A stretch of DNA of 64,000 nt from Pseudomonas pseudonitroreducens (GTDB taxonomy: Bacteria > Pseudomonadota > Gammaproteobacteria > Pseudomonadales > Pseudomonadaceae). Every line of letters begins with the position of its first letter. The stretch's first letter is position 1. The stretch spans positions 434,001 through 498,000 of the forward strand of contig NZ_BQHJ01000005.1 of the NCBI RefSeq assembly GCF_021603645.1. The letters are read 5' to 3'. The position numbers were made by a program, and so were the translations under genes. Positions 41,979 through 50,199 of this stretch are shown here, in pieces. Under the pieces are notes generated by a model. That model was given only the letters and a program-made list of their open reading frames with translations, ran no database searches and was not told the origin of the DNA.

Positions 41979-44210
41979 TTGCACGCTCGACCACTCACAA
42001 CATCCCGACCCACGAAAGCCCTGTGCAGCGGCTGTCGAGACTGGCAGCATCGCCGTTCGGTCCTACAGAAGAATCCCGTCGCCGTGCCTGCTACCCGCTC
42101 TGTCGTACCTGTCCCACTCAAACTGCTGCCGCTGTTGATCTGCGGCGTCGCCCACGGCCAACTGGCCCGCGCCGAAGCCGCGGAGGCGGACAGTGAAGTG
42201 CAGCTTGCGCCCATGGTGGTGACGGGCGCCTATGCGCCGGTATCGAGCTTTGACCTGCCGTTCTCCATCGACACCGTGCAGCAACCGCAGCTCAGTGACG
42301 GCCAGCTCGGCGTGAATGCCTCCGAAGTGCTGCAACGGGTGCCCGGCCTGGTGGTGCAGAACCGCCAGAACTACGCCCAGGACCTGCAGATTTCCTCCCG
42401 TGGCTACGGCGCGCGCTCGGCCTTCGGTATTCGCGGGCTGAAGTTGCTCAGCGACGGTATTCCGGCCAGCACGCCGGACGGCCAGGGCCAGGCGGCAACG
42501 CTGAACCTCGATGTCGCCGAGCGCATCGAAGTGCTCCGCGGCCCGGCCTCGACGCTTTATGGCAGCAACAGCGGCGGGGTGATCCAGATGTTCTCCCGCG
42601 ACGGCTATGGCCCGCCGAAAGTCGGTGCGGAAACCACCTTCGGCAGCGACGGCTTCAACAAGAACCACCTGTATGCCGAGGGCGGCACCGAGCAGGCCGG
42701 CTTCCTGCTCGACGCCTCGCGCATGGACACCGACGGCTACCGCGACCACAGCGCCGCGCGCCGCGACCAGACCTTCGCCAAGCTCAACTTCAAGCCCGAC
42801 GAAGACAGCCGCCTGGCGCTGATCTACAGCAGCCTGGAGCAGAACGGCACGCAGGACCCGCTGGGCCAGACCTGGGCCGCGTACCAGCACGACCCGCGTT
42901 CCGTGGCGCCGGCTGCCGAGTTGTACAACACGCGCAAGAGCATCGACCACCAGCAGCTGGGCATGAACTACGAGCGCTATTTCGGCGACGCGACCCTGCA
43001 GTTCAACCTCTACGCCGGCCAGCGCAGCGTGGTGCAGTACCTGTCGATCCCCAAGGGCGTGGCGTCCAATGCCCAGCGCGGCGGCGGGGTGGTGGACTTC
43101 GACCGCGAATTCCACGGCGGTACCCTGCGCTGGATCCAGCCGGTGCAAGGCGTGCCGGGTGAGCTGACCGTCACCAGCGGGGTGGACTACGACCGTAGCG
43201 AAGACGACCGCAAGGGCTTCCAGAACTTCAGCGGCGACCAGCTCGGCGTGAAGGGCGAGATGCGCCGCAACGAGAACGATATCGCCACCAGCCTCGATCC
43301 CTATGTGCAGGCGCGCTGGGAGCTGGGCAACTGGACCTTCGACGCCGGCCTTCGCCACAGCACCATGAAGATGGAAGTGGACGACCATTACCTGAGCAAC
43401 GGCGATTCCAGCGGCTCGAAGAAGTACCAGCAGAACAACCCGTCGCTGTCGGTGATGTACGCCTTTACCCCGAACCTGCATGGCTATGTCAGTGCCGGCA
43501 AGGGCTTCGAAACGCCGACCCAGGCAGAGATGGCCTACGCGCCGGGCCTGGCGGAAAGCTTCAACTTCGGCCTCGATCCGGCCACCAGCACCCAGTACGA
43601 AGTCGGCCTCAAGGCGAAGGTTGCCGGCAACACGCGGGTCAACGCGGCGATATTCGAAATCCGTACCGACGACGAGATCGTCGTTGCCACCTCCACCGAC
43701 GGCCGCACCAGCTACCAGAACGCTGGCAAGACCCTGCGCCGAGGCTTCGAGCTGGGCGTGCAGAGCGATCTCTCCGAACACTGGCAGACCAATCTCGCCT
43801 ATACGCGCCTGGACGCCACCTACGACGAGGATTTCGTCGAGAGCGGCAGCCTGATCGAAAAGGGCAACCACCTGCCCGGCGTGCCCGGCAGCAGCCTGTT
43901 CGGCGAGCTGGTGTGGAAGCCGCAGGACGACATCAGCATGGGCTTCGAAGGCCAGTACCGCAGCAAGGTCTACGTCGAGGACAGCAACGAGGACAAGCCA
44001 GCGCCCAGCTATGCGGTGTTCAACTGGCGCACGCGCTTCGAGCAGCATGTCGGGCCCTGGACCTTCCACCAGTTGGTGCGGCTGGACAACCTGCTGGATC
44101 GCCAGTACGTCGGCTCGGTGATCGTCGGTGACAGCAACGGCCGCTACTACGAGGCGGCGCCAGGGCGGTCGTGGTATGCGGGGGCGGGGCTGGAATACCG
44201 GTTCGATTGA
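41979..44210 (+). CDS. pqqU: TonB-dependent receptor resembling YncD/PqqU, putative PQQ importer
   Basis: 743 aa as read from a TTG. No ATG precedes the mature region, and a GTG near 42082 is an alternative, so the N-terminus is unsure. A hydrophobic leader (LKLLPLLICGVAHGQ) precedes a TonB-box-like VQLAPMVVTG and the plug domain. The plug segment (VPGLVVQNRQNYAQDLQISS, then IRGLKLLSDGIPASTPDGQGQ) and the barrel end (LLDRQYVGSVIVGDSNGRYY ... EYRFD) closely resemble E. coli YncD, shown to import pyrroloquinoline quinone and renamed PqqU. It stands divergent from the PQQ enzyme gene gcd, which supports cofactor uptake. Confidence 0.82.
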   Translation: MHARPLTTSRPTKALCSGCRDWQHRRSVLQKNPVAVPATRSVVPVPLKLLPLLICGVAHGQLARAEAAEADSEVQLAPMVVTGAYAPVSSFDLPFSIDTVQQPQLSDGQLGVNASEVLQRVPGLVVQNRQNYAQDLQISSRGYGARSAFGIRGLKLLSDGIPASTPDGQGQAATLNLDVAERIEVLRGPASTLYGSNSGGVIQMFSRDGYGPPKVGAETTFGSDGFNKNHLYAEGGTEQAGFLLDASRMDTDGYRDHSAARRDQTFAKLNFKPDEDSRLALIYSSLEQNGTQDPLGQTWAAYQHDPRSVAPAAELYNTRKSIDHQQLGMNYERYFGDATLQFNLYAGQRSVVQYLSIPKGVASNAQRGGGVVDFDREFHGGTLRWIQPVQGVPGELTVTSGVDYDRSEDDRKGFQNFSGDQLGVKGEMRRNENDIATSLDPYVQARWELGNWTFDAGLRHSTMKMEVDDHYLSNGDSSGSKKYQQNNPSLSVMYAFTPNLHGYVSAGKGFETPTQAEMAYAPGLAESFNFGLDPATSTQYEVGLKAKVAGNTRVNAAIFEIRTDDEIVVATSTDGRTSYQNAGKTLRRGFELGVQSDLSEHWQTNLAYTRLDATYDEDFVESGSLIEKGNHLPGVPGSSLFGELVWKPQDDISMGFEGQYRSKVYVEDSNEDKPAPSYAVFNWRTRFEQHVGPWTFHQLVRLDNLLDRQYVGSVIVGDSNGRYYEAAPGRSWYAGAGLEYRFD

Positions 44211-44231
44211 GCGTCCTGACCGAGGTTTTGC

Positions 44232-44307
44232 GCAGGGCGCATAACGCTGCAGCGTTATCCGCCGCAAATCGGTCGGCGGATAACCTGTTCCAGGTTATCC
44301 GGCCTAC
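44232..44307. repeat. cruciform element of the GTAGGGCG family, extragenic copy
   Basis: GCAGGGCG opens the element. It contains the hairpin ATAACGC-tgca-GCGTTAT, the CCGCCG/CGGCGG pair and ATAACCTG-ttc-CAGGTTAT, and ends CCGGCCTAC. It is the same overall plan as the two copies embedded in NRPS 2, here just downstream of the receptor gene. Confidence 0.8.
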
Positions 44308-44330
44308 GGTCCTGATCGGTGCCGTGCGGG

Positions 44331-44410
44331 TTCGCGAGCAAGCTCGCTCCTACAGGTGGGCTTGTAGCTCTTCGTAGGACCGAGGGGGACGCCTAGTCCT
44401 TGCTCGCGAA
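44331..44410. repeat. REP plus a second shared repeat
   Basis: ttcgcgagcaagctcgctcc at 44331-44354 is the REP also found at 23071, 23133 and 50052. A few bases later, taggaccgagggggacgcct continuing through agtccttgctcgcgaa (to 44410) is the inverted form of the sequence at 50000-50030. Both lie in the gap before the secreted unknown protein. Confidence 0.7.
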
Positions 44411-44508
44411 CCTGCTTCCCTCCACGTCCGATCATCGTCTGCAAGGAGCCATGATTGCGCCAAATCCTCTATCCTCGCGTCCTTTGCATTTGGTGAGACG
44501 AGTTCGTA

Positions 44509-45132
44509 ATGGGCAGATGGGCAATGGGCGCACTGTTGATGTGCGTGGCGGGCTGGGCGTCGGCGGCTGACCCGCTGTTCGGCAAGTACAACTATGGCGC
44601 GGCGCAGAAAGGCTTCGGCAAGCAGCAGGGCTTCGTCGAATGCCTGCAGCCCATGGGCGTCACTGCGCGCTGCAAGGATGGCGTGGACTACGCCGGCACG
44701 CGCTTCCGCCTGGCGCTGACCTTCGACAAGCAGAAATTGGTCGAGGCGGTGCTGTACAGCCAATACAACGACGCGGCGTACCGCCGTGTGCTGCAGGAAG
44801 TGGCCAAGCGCTTCATGCTGGTGGCGATCGCCGACGACAAGAACGTGGTCGACGTGCTGGCGCATACCCTCAACCCGAACCGCACCGAGGCCGACGCCAA
44901 GGCCATCGGCGACTTCGAGACCCATGCGCTGCGCAACGGCATGATCAGCTACCGCCTCTACGAACAGCTCGACAAGTACATCAAGCCGGGCCTGGACGCC
45001 CGCCAGGTGCTGGCCACGGTGCCGGCGAACATTCGCGTGGCCGAGGTCACGGTCAAGCACGGCAAGTCGGAGAACTGGCTGATCGTGAAGTTCGCCAAAC
45101 CGGGCCTGGCGCCCAAAAAGACCCGCAACTGA
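44509..45132 (+). CDS. hypothetical exported protein
   Basis: 207 aa. An N-terminal signal peptide (MGRWAMGALLMCVAGWASAADP, cleavage after about residue 20) indicates export to the periplasm. Two cysteines (VECLQ and ARCKD) about 10 residues apart could form a disulfide. The remainder mixes beta and helix with a basic end (KPGLAPKKTRN). No known motif. I do not recognise the family. A repeat-rich gap precedes it and an inverted repeat follows immediately. Confidence 0.7.
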   Translation: MGRWAMGALLMCVAGWASAADPLFGKYNYGAAQKGFGKQQGFVECLQPMGVTARCKDGVDYAGTRFRLALTFDKQKLVEAVLYSQYNDAAYRRVLQEVAKRFMLVAIADDKNVVDVLAHTLNPNRTEADAKAIGDFETHALRNGMISYRLYEQLDKYIKPGLDARQVLATVPANIRVAEVTVKHGKSENWLIVKFAKPGLAPKKTRN

Positions 45133-45134
45133 GC

Positions 45135-45225
45135 GTAGGAGCGGACTCCGTCCGCGATCGATTTGCCGCTGCTCCGGCCAGACAGGGAGCGCGGCCGGCT
45201 CATCGCGGACGGAGTCCGCTCCTAC
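45135..45225. repeat. inverted repeat GTAGGAGCGGACTCCGTCCG
   Basis: gtaggagcggactccgtccg (with cgat, 45135-45158) is repeated exactly inverted at 45202-45225. It begins 3 nt after the preceding stop codon and can form a large hairpin, probably protecting or ending the upstream transcript. Each arm is itself palindromic (CGGACtCCGtCCG). Confidence 0.85.
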
Positions 45226-45337
45226 GGCTTCATATCTTCGTATGAGGCCTTACCCCGGATTGCATGGAACGGACGATTGTTCGCCACTGGCCTGACACAG
45301 GACAGTGGCGCACTACCGTTCAACCTGGAATCCGCAC

Positions 45338-46723
45338 ATGAAACGTTCCCTGTGGCTGGAGGAAATCGCCTCCGAGCTGACTCCGCTGCCTGCCCTGGAG
45401 GGCAACCTCGATGTCGACGTGGCCATCGTCGGCGGCGGCTTCGTTGGCCTCTGGACCGCGCTGCGTCTGCTGGAACTCAAGCCCGACTGCCGCATCGCGA
45501 TCATCGAGCGCGACATCTGCGGTGGCGGCGCCTCTGGGCGAAACGGCGGCTTCGTCATGTCCTGGTGGCCGAAGATCAGTTCCCTGGCCGCACAGTGCGG
45601 CAAGGATGAGGCGCTGCGCCTGGCGCGTGCCTCGGCGGCGGCCATCGGCGAGATCGATGAATTCTGCAAGGCCCACGCTATCGACGCGCACTTCCGCCGC
45701 GCCGGCTGGTTGTGGACTGCCACCACCGATGCGCAACGTGGCGCCTGGAAGGGCGTGCAAGAGACCTGCGAGCGCCTCGGCGAGCCGGTCTTCCAGTCAC
45801 TCTCCGACAGCGAAGTGGCCCGCCGCGCCGGCTCGCCGAAGCACCTCGAAGGCGTGCTGGAGGCCAGCAACGCCACCGTACAGCCAGCGCGACTGGTGCG
45901 CGGCCTGCGCCGGGTGGCGCTGGAGAAGGGCGTGCGCATCTTCGAGAACACCCCGATGCTCAGCCTGGATCGCGGCCAGCCGGCCGTGATCCGCACGCCC
46001 GGCGGCGAATTGCGGGCCCCCAAGGTCGTGATGGCGACCAATGCCTGGGCGGCGGCGATTCCCGAACTGCGCCGCACCATCCTGCCGGTGACCAGCACGG
46101 TGGTCGCCACCGCGCCGATTCCCGAGCGCCTGGAGCAGATCGGCTGGACCGGCGGCGAAGCCGTCACCGATTCGCAGCTGATGGTCGACTACTACCGCAC
46201 CACCCGGGACGGCCGTATCGCCTTTGGCAAGGGCACCGGGATGATCAGCTTCGCCAGCCGCATCGACGAGAGCTACGACCACAACCCGCAGCTCAATGAC
46301 GACACCGAACAGGACCTGCGCCGCACCTACCCGCAACTGCACGACGTGCCAGTGACCCACAGCTGGTCCGGGCCCATCGACCGCACCTACGACAGCCTGC
46401 CGGTGTTCGGTCACCTGAACGGCGCGCCGCACATCGTCTATGGCATCGGCTGGAGCGGCAACGGCGTCGGCCCGAGCCGCCTGGGCGGGCGGATCCTTGC
46501 CAGCCTCGCGCTGGGCCTCGATGACGAATGGAGTCGCTGCGGCCTGGTCGGCCGGCAGCCCAAGCGCTTCCCGCTCGAACCACTGCGCTATGTCGGCGGC
46601 CTGATGGTGCGCGGTGCGGTGCAACGCAAGGAACAGGCCGAGGCGCAGAACCGCAAGGGTGCCTGGCTCGACCGCATTCTCGCTGGCTTCGCGCCGGCGG
46701 GCCTCGAAGACAAAGACCTGTGA
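45338..46723 (+). CDS. FAD-dependent oxidoreductase of the DAO/PuuB type, putative polyamine-adduct or amine oxidase
   Basis: 461 aa from ATG 45338 (the GTG at 45305 is an alternative). FAD-binding Rossmann motif DVAIVGGGFVGLWTALRL (about 26-43) and the GGGASGRNGG segment are typical of the D-amino-acid oxidase superfamily branch holding gamma-glutamylputrescine oxidases (PuuB, PauB). C-terminal FAD contacts (YGIGWSGNGVGPSRLGGRI) are intact. Neighbours are a cupin, a PucR regulator and a polyamine-type binding protein, supporting oxidation of an amine taken up from outside. The exact substrate is not deducible. Confidence 0.82.
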   Translation: MKRSLWLEEIASELTPLPALEGNLDVDVAIVGGGFVGLWTALRLLELKPDCRIAIIERDICGGGASGRNGGFVMSWWPKISSLAAQCGKDEALRLARASAAAIGEIDEFCKAHAIDAHFRRAGWLWTATTDAQRGAWKGVQETCERLGEPVFQSLSDSEVARRAGSPKHLEGVLEASNATVQPARLVRGLRRVALEKGVRIFENTPMLSLDRGQPAVIRTPGGELRAPKVVMATNAWAAAIPELRRTILPVTSTVVATAPIPERLEQIGWTGGEAVTDSQLMVDYYRTTRDGRIAFGKGTGMISFASRIDESYDHNPQLNDDTEQDLRRTYPQLHDVPVTHSWSGPIDRTYDSLPVFGHLNGAPHIVYGIGWSGNGVGPSRLGGRILASLALGLDDEWSRCGLVGRQPKRFPLEPLRYVGGLMVRGAVQRKEQAEAQNRKGAWLDRILAGFAPAGLEDKDL

Positions 46724-46734
46724 AGGAGCGCCTG

Positions 46735-47079
46735 ATGCCCCAACCGATTCTGCTTACCGGCACCGCCGGACTTGAACTGCCGGCACCGCAGCCGGTGAAG
46801 GAACCCCTGGGTGCGCCCGTGTCCAGCACCGCGACCCACGCCGAGGAAGGCGAGGGCGGACTGCTCACCGGTGTCTGGGAATGCACGCCCGGCCGTTGGC
46901 GACGCCAGGTGCTGTCACGGGAATTCAGCCACTTCATCAGCGGCCACTGCCGTTTCATCCCGGACGACGGCGAGCCCATCGAACTGCGCGCCGGCGACGC
47001 CGTGCTGTTCCCGGCGAACTGTCAGGGCACCTGGGATATCAGCGAGACGGTGCGCAAGAGCTTCGTGATCATTCCCTGA
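46735..47079 (+). CDS. small cupin-domain protein
   Basis: 114 aa, starting 11 nt after the oxidoreductase behind AAGGAG, so co-transcribed. The cupin barrel (about 45-112) shows SHFISGHCRFIPDDGEPIEL and AGDAVLFPANCQGTWDI, the DUF861/EutQ-like pattern commonly paired with PuuB/PauB-type oxidases. Its role may be metal-dependent or regulatory. Its last 11 nt overlap the 3' end of the convergent PucR gene. Confidence 0.8.
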   Translation: MPQPILLTGTAGLELPAPQPVKEPLGAPVSSTATHAEEGEGGLLTGVWECTPGRWRRQVLSREFSHFISGHCRFIPDDGEPIELRAGDAVLFPANCQGTWDISETVRKSFVIIP

Positions 47080-48556
47080 TTCCCAGGTCCATCCCGGCAA
47101 TCTGCGCCGAGCGCAGCGCGATCCATAGGACGGCCACGTCCTCGGTGGAGTCTAGCGAGCGCTCGGTGATTTCCTCGATGCGGCGGATGCGGTAGACCAG
47201 CGTCTGCTTGTGTACGTTGAGCAGCTGCGCGGCTTTCTGCCAGGAACGGTTCTGTTCGAGGAAGACGCGCAGGGTGTGCTGCAACTGGCCACCCTGTTGC
47301 GCGTCGTAATCCGCCAGCGCACCCAGTACCCGGCGATGCACGCGCCGCGCTTCTTCCAGGCTCGCCGGCAGCCAGGACTGCTCGCCCTGCGCATCGGCGT
47401 AAGCCACCAGGGGACGCTGGTGGTTGGCATGGGCCAGCGCCAGGCGTGCCTCGCGCAGTGCCTCCACCGCACGCAATGCATGACCCAGCGGGTTGCTGTG
47501 ACCGAGCGTGCAATCCAGTTCAGCCTGCAGGGCCTGGGCCTGTGCCGGGTCGCTCAGCAGCAGGATCAGCTCGTTGCCCTGGTGGCGCACCAGCAGCCCC
47601 ATTCCCAGCCGCTGCAGGCGTTGCTGCCAGTGCTTCGGCAGTTCGCCGGTGGCGCGCGCGAGCACCAGGCAGGCGGCATCCAGCGGGCAGTTCAGCTGTA
47701 CCAGGCGTTCCTGCGCGGCGCGTTCGGTGAGACGCTGCTGCAGCAGGTCATCCAGTAACTCCGAGCCCAGGCGCAGCATGCGCTCGTGCTCGACCTGGGC
47801 GCGTTCCAGCTCGATGCCCAGCACCGCGACGATGTGGTGCAGCAGGCCGTAATCGAGCAGCTCGCCGCCGGTAGCGAGAATCTCGCAGGTGGCCAACGAC
47901 GGCAGCAGCATCACCAATGCTTCCTGCTCGCCATTGCTGCAGCGGGTCACGGTGTCCGGCACCGAACGGCGCTGGGCGAGCATCGCTCGCCAACTGTCCG
48001 GCAGCGGCGGCAAACCCTCCTGCCAGGGCTGCAGGGTGGCCGTATCGAACAGGTAGAGCTGGGCGCGAACGTCGCTGCACAGCCGCCGCAGCAGCCCGGC
48101 AAGGCCCAGCCCGCGCAAGCCGATGCGTGCGCTTTCATAGATGCGCGTGACGGCGCTACGGCGTTCGTGTTCTTCCTGTTTGCTGGCGTCGACGATGGCG
48201 CGGGTGACGGCGGAGAAGGGCACCGCGTAGTCGGTCATCAGCAGCGGGAAACCCAGCCGGCAGGCTTCGTCCTGCAGTGCCTGGATATCCGCCGGCGCCT
48301 GCATGTTCTCGCCGATCATCAGCCCTGATATCCGTGCCCCGGCCAGGCGTTGCAGGTAGTCGCGCTGCGCCTGCGCCTGCGCGGGAATGCCGATGCCGGT
48401 GGTCATCAGCAGGTCACCTTCGCCGAGCCATTCGGTGGGGTCCGCCAGTTCGCACACGTGCGCCCAGCGCAGACGCCGGCCGACGCCCTCGCTGCCGCCG
48501 AGCAGGCGGGTGCGCAGGGAGGCGTTGTCGAGGATGTCCTGGATATGGAAAGGCAT
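47069..48556 (-). CDS. PucR-family transcriptional regulator
   Basis: 495 aa from ATG 48556. A longer upstream frame is not supported. The order is the PucR N-terminal ligand domain (about 1-125, opening MPFHIQDILDNASLRTRLLGG), a central GGDEF-like CdaR domain, and the C-terminal PucR helix-turn-helix (about 435-485: WQKAAQLLNVHKQTLVYRIRRIEEI). Family members sense purines, amino acids or polyamine breakdown products. It lies between the oxidase/cupin pair and the divergent binding-protein gene, so both are likely targets. Confidence 0.85.
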   Translation of the reverse strand: MPFHIQDILDNASLRTRLLGGSEGVGRRLRWAHVCELADPTEWLGEGDLLMTTGIGIPAQAQAQRDYLQRLAGARISGLMIGENMQAPADIQALQDEACRLGFPLLMTDYAVPFSAVTRAIVDASKQEEHERRSAVTRIYESARIGLRGLGLAGLLRRLCSDVRAQLYLFDTATLQPWQEGLPPLPDSWRAMLAQRRSVPDTVTRCSNGEQEALVMLLPSLATCEILATGGELLDYGLLHHIVAVLGIELERAQVEHERMLRLGSELLDDLLQQRLTERAAQERLVQLNCPLDAACLVLARATGELPKHWQQRLQRLGMGLLVRHQGNELILLLSDPAQAQALQAELDCTLGHSNPLGHALRAVEALREARLALAHANHQRPLVAYADAQGEQSWLPASLEEARRVHRRVLGALADYDAQQGGQLQHTLRVFLEQNRSWQKAAQLLNVHKQTLVYRIRRIEEITERSLDSTEDVAVLWIALRSAQIAGMDLGIRE

Positions 48557-48811
48557 GGCGGGTCCGCAGCGAAGAGAGACGGCCGGTAAGCATGCCACCA
48601 AGCGCGAGGCCTTGTCGCGCCTGGCTTGAGTGGATATCGCAGGCTTCGTACCGGGATACGAGCGGGGTCTTCCGAATTGTAGTTCCGTCTGATTGTGGAG
48701 CTTGCCCGCGTGCCCCAAGACTAGCTGGCAGTGCGCCATGCGGGCCCTTCGAGGCCGCGGATGGCGCCGCCTGCCGCGAGGCGGGCCGTCTACTCACCGG
48801 AGACCATAACA

Positions 48812-49852
48812 ATGAACAAGATCCTGAGTTCCTCCATCGCCTGCGCCCTGGGTTGCGCGGCGACTTTCCCTGCTTTGGCCGACCTCACCGTGGTCTCCCA
48901 CGGCGGCGCCAACAAGGCCGCCCAGGTCAAGGCCTTCTACCAGCCCTACATGCAGCAGAGTGGCAGCCGGCTGATCGCCGACGAGTTCAACGGCGAAATG
49001 GCCAAGGTCAAGGTGCAGGTGGACACCGGCAGCGTTTCCTGGGACGTCGTCGAGATGGAGATGCCGGAACTGGCGCGCGCCTGCGACGAGGGCCTGCTGC
49101 AGGAAATCGGCGAACAACCGGGCATTGCCAAGCTCGCCCCTGAACTGCTGGACGGCGCGGTGCAGCCCTGCGGCGTGGGCTTCTTCGTCTGGTCCACGGT
49201 GCTGGCCTACAACGCCGACAAGCTGAAGAGCGCGCCCACCGGTTGGGCGGATTTCTGGGACACGCAGAAATTCCCCGGCAAGCGCGGCCTGCGCAAGGGC
49301 GCCATGTACACCCTGGAGTTCGCCCTGATGGCCGACGGTGTGGCGCCGAAGGATGTGTACAGCGTGCTCGCCACCAAGGAAGGCCAGGACCGCGCATTCA
49401 GGAAGCTCGACCAGATCAAGCCGAGCATCCAGTGGTGGGAAGCCGGTGCGCAGCCGCCGCAATACCTGGCGTCAGGCGACGTGGTGATGAGCTCCGCCTA
49501 CAACGGCCGGATCGCCGCCGTGCAGGATGAAAGCCAGCTGCGCGTGGTGTGGAACGGCGGCATCTACGACATGGACGCCTTCGCCATTCCCAAGGGCGCG
49601 AAGAACACCGAGGAAGGGCTGCGTTTCATCCAGTACGTATTGCAGACCGAGCAGCAGAAGAACTACGCGCAGCAGATTGCCTACGGCCCGGTGAACCGTG
49701 CCGCCGTCCCGCTGGTGGACGCCGCGCGCCGCGCCAACATGCCCACCGACGAGGCCAACCTGGCCGGCCAGGTGGCAATGAACGCCGCCTTCTGGGCTGA
49801 CCATGGCGAGCAGCTGGAGCAGCGCTTCAACGCCTGGGCCGCCAAGCAGTAA
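48812..49852 (+). CDS. polyamine/amine-type ABC transporter substrate-binding protein
   Basis: 346 aa with a signal peptide (MNKILSSSIACALGCAATFPALAD). The start has GGAGA upstream. The PotD/PotF-type fold is indicated by LTVVSHGGANKAAQVKAFYQP, DTGSVSWDVVEMEM, ADFWDTQKFPGKRGLR and the hinge region MSSAYNGRI. No permease or ATPase gene is next to it, since a strong terminator follows, so it must share transporter parts encoded elsewhere. It is divergent from the PucR regulator and probably supplies amine substrate for the oxidase at 45338. Confidence 0.85.
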   Translation: MNKILSSSIACALGCAATFPALADLTVVSHGGANKAAQVKAFYQPYMQQSGSRLIADEFNGEMAKVKVQVDTGSVSWDVVEMEMPELARACDEGLLQEIGEQPGIAKLAPELLDGAVQPCGVGFFVWSTVLAYNADKLKSAPTGWADFWDTQKFPGKRGLRKGAMYTLEFALMADGVAPKDVYSVLATKEGQDRAFRKLDQIKPSIQWWEAGAQPPQYLASGDVVMSSAYNGRIAAVQDESQLRVVWNGGIYDMDAFAIPKGAKNTEEGLRFIQYVLQTEQQKNYAQQIAYGPVNRAAVPLVDAARRANMPTDEANLAGQVAMNAAFWADHGEQLEQRFNAWAAKQ

Positions 49853-49884
49853 GTTTCCCGGTGTGCGGTCCCGCCCGCACTTTC

Positions 49885-49909
49885 AGGCCGCCTTCGGGCG
49901 GCCTTTTTT
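49885..49909 (+). terminator. Rho-independent terminator after the binding-protein gene
   Basis: AGGCCGCC, a TTCG tetraloop and GGCGGCCT, followed by a T-run to 49909. It stands 32 nt after the stop codon. A textbook terminator. Confidence 0.93.
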
Positions 49910-49999
49910 GTGGGTGGCGGGGCGGGATTTCGAGGTGAGACGACTGCTTCGGTGCTCGACTTTCGCCTGTCCATCCGGATGCCACGTGCCTCGATGTTG

Positions 50000-50076
50000 G
50001 CGAGCAAGGACTAGGCGCCCCCTCGGCCCTGCAGATGGGCTTGGCATTTCTTGTAGGAGCGAGCTTGCTCGCGAAC
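50000..50076. repeat. shared repeat plus REP
   Basis: gcgagcaaggactaggcgcc through ctcggccct (50000-50030) is the inverted counterpart of 44376-44407. tgtaggagcgagcttgctcg follows at about 50052. Both families therefore occur together at two places, always outside genes. Confidence 0.7.
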
Positions 50077-50147
50077 CAGGACCGGCACGGCCGGGAACGG
50101 CTTGCGGGCAAGGCCTTCTCTTACCGGAACGCCGGTAGCTCGCCCAC

Positions 50148-50178
50148 AAAAAAGCCCACCGGGGTCACCGGTGGGCTT
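50148..50178 (-). terminator. Rho-independent terminator of the MFS gene
   Basis: On the minus strand AAGCCCACCGG and CCGGTGGGCTT arms (50152-50162 and 50168-50178) are followed by a run of T residues. It lies 22 nt beyond the MFS stop codon. Confidence 0.88.
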
Positions 50179-50199
50179 CGGGTCAGACTGGAAAACGAA

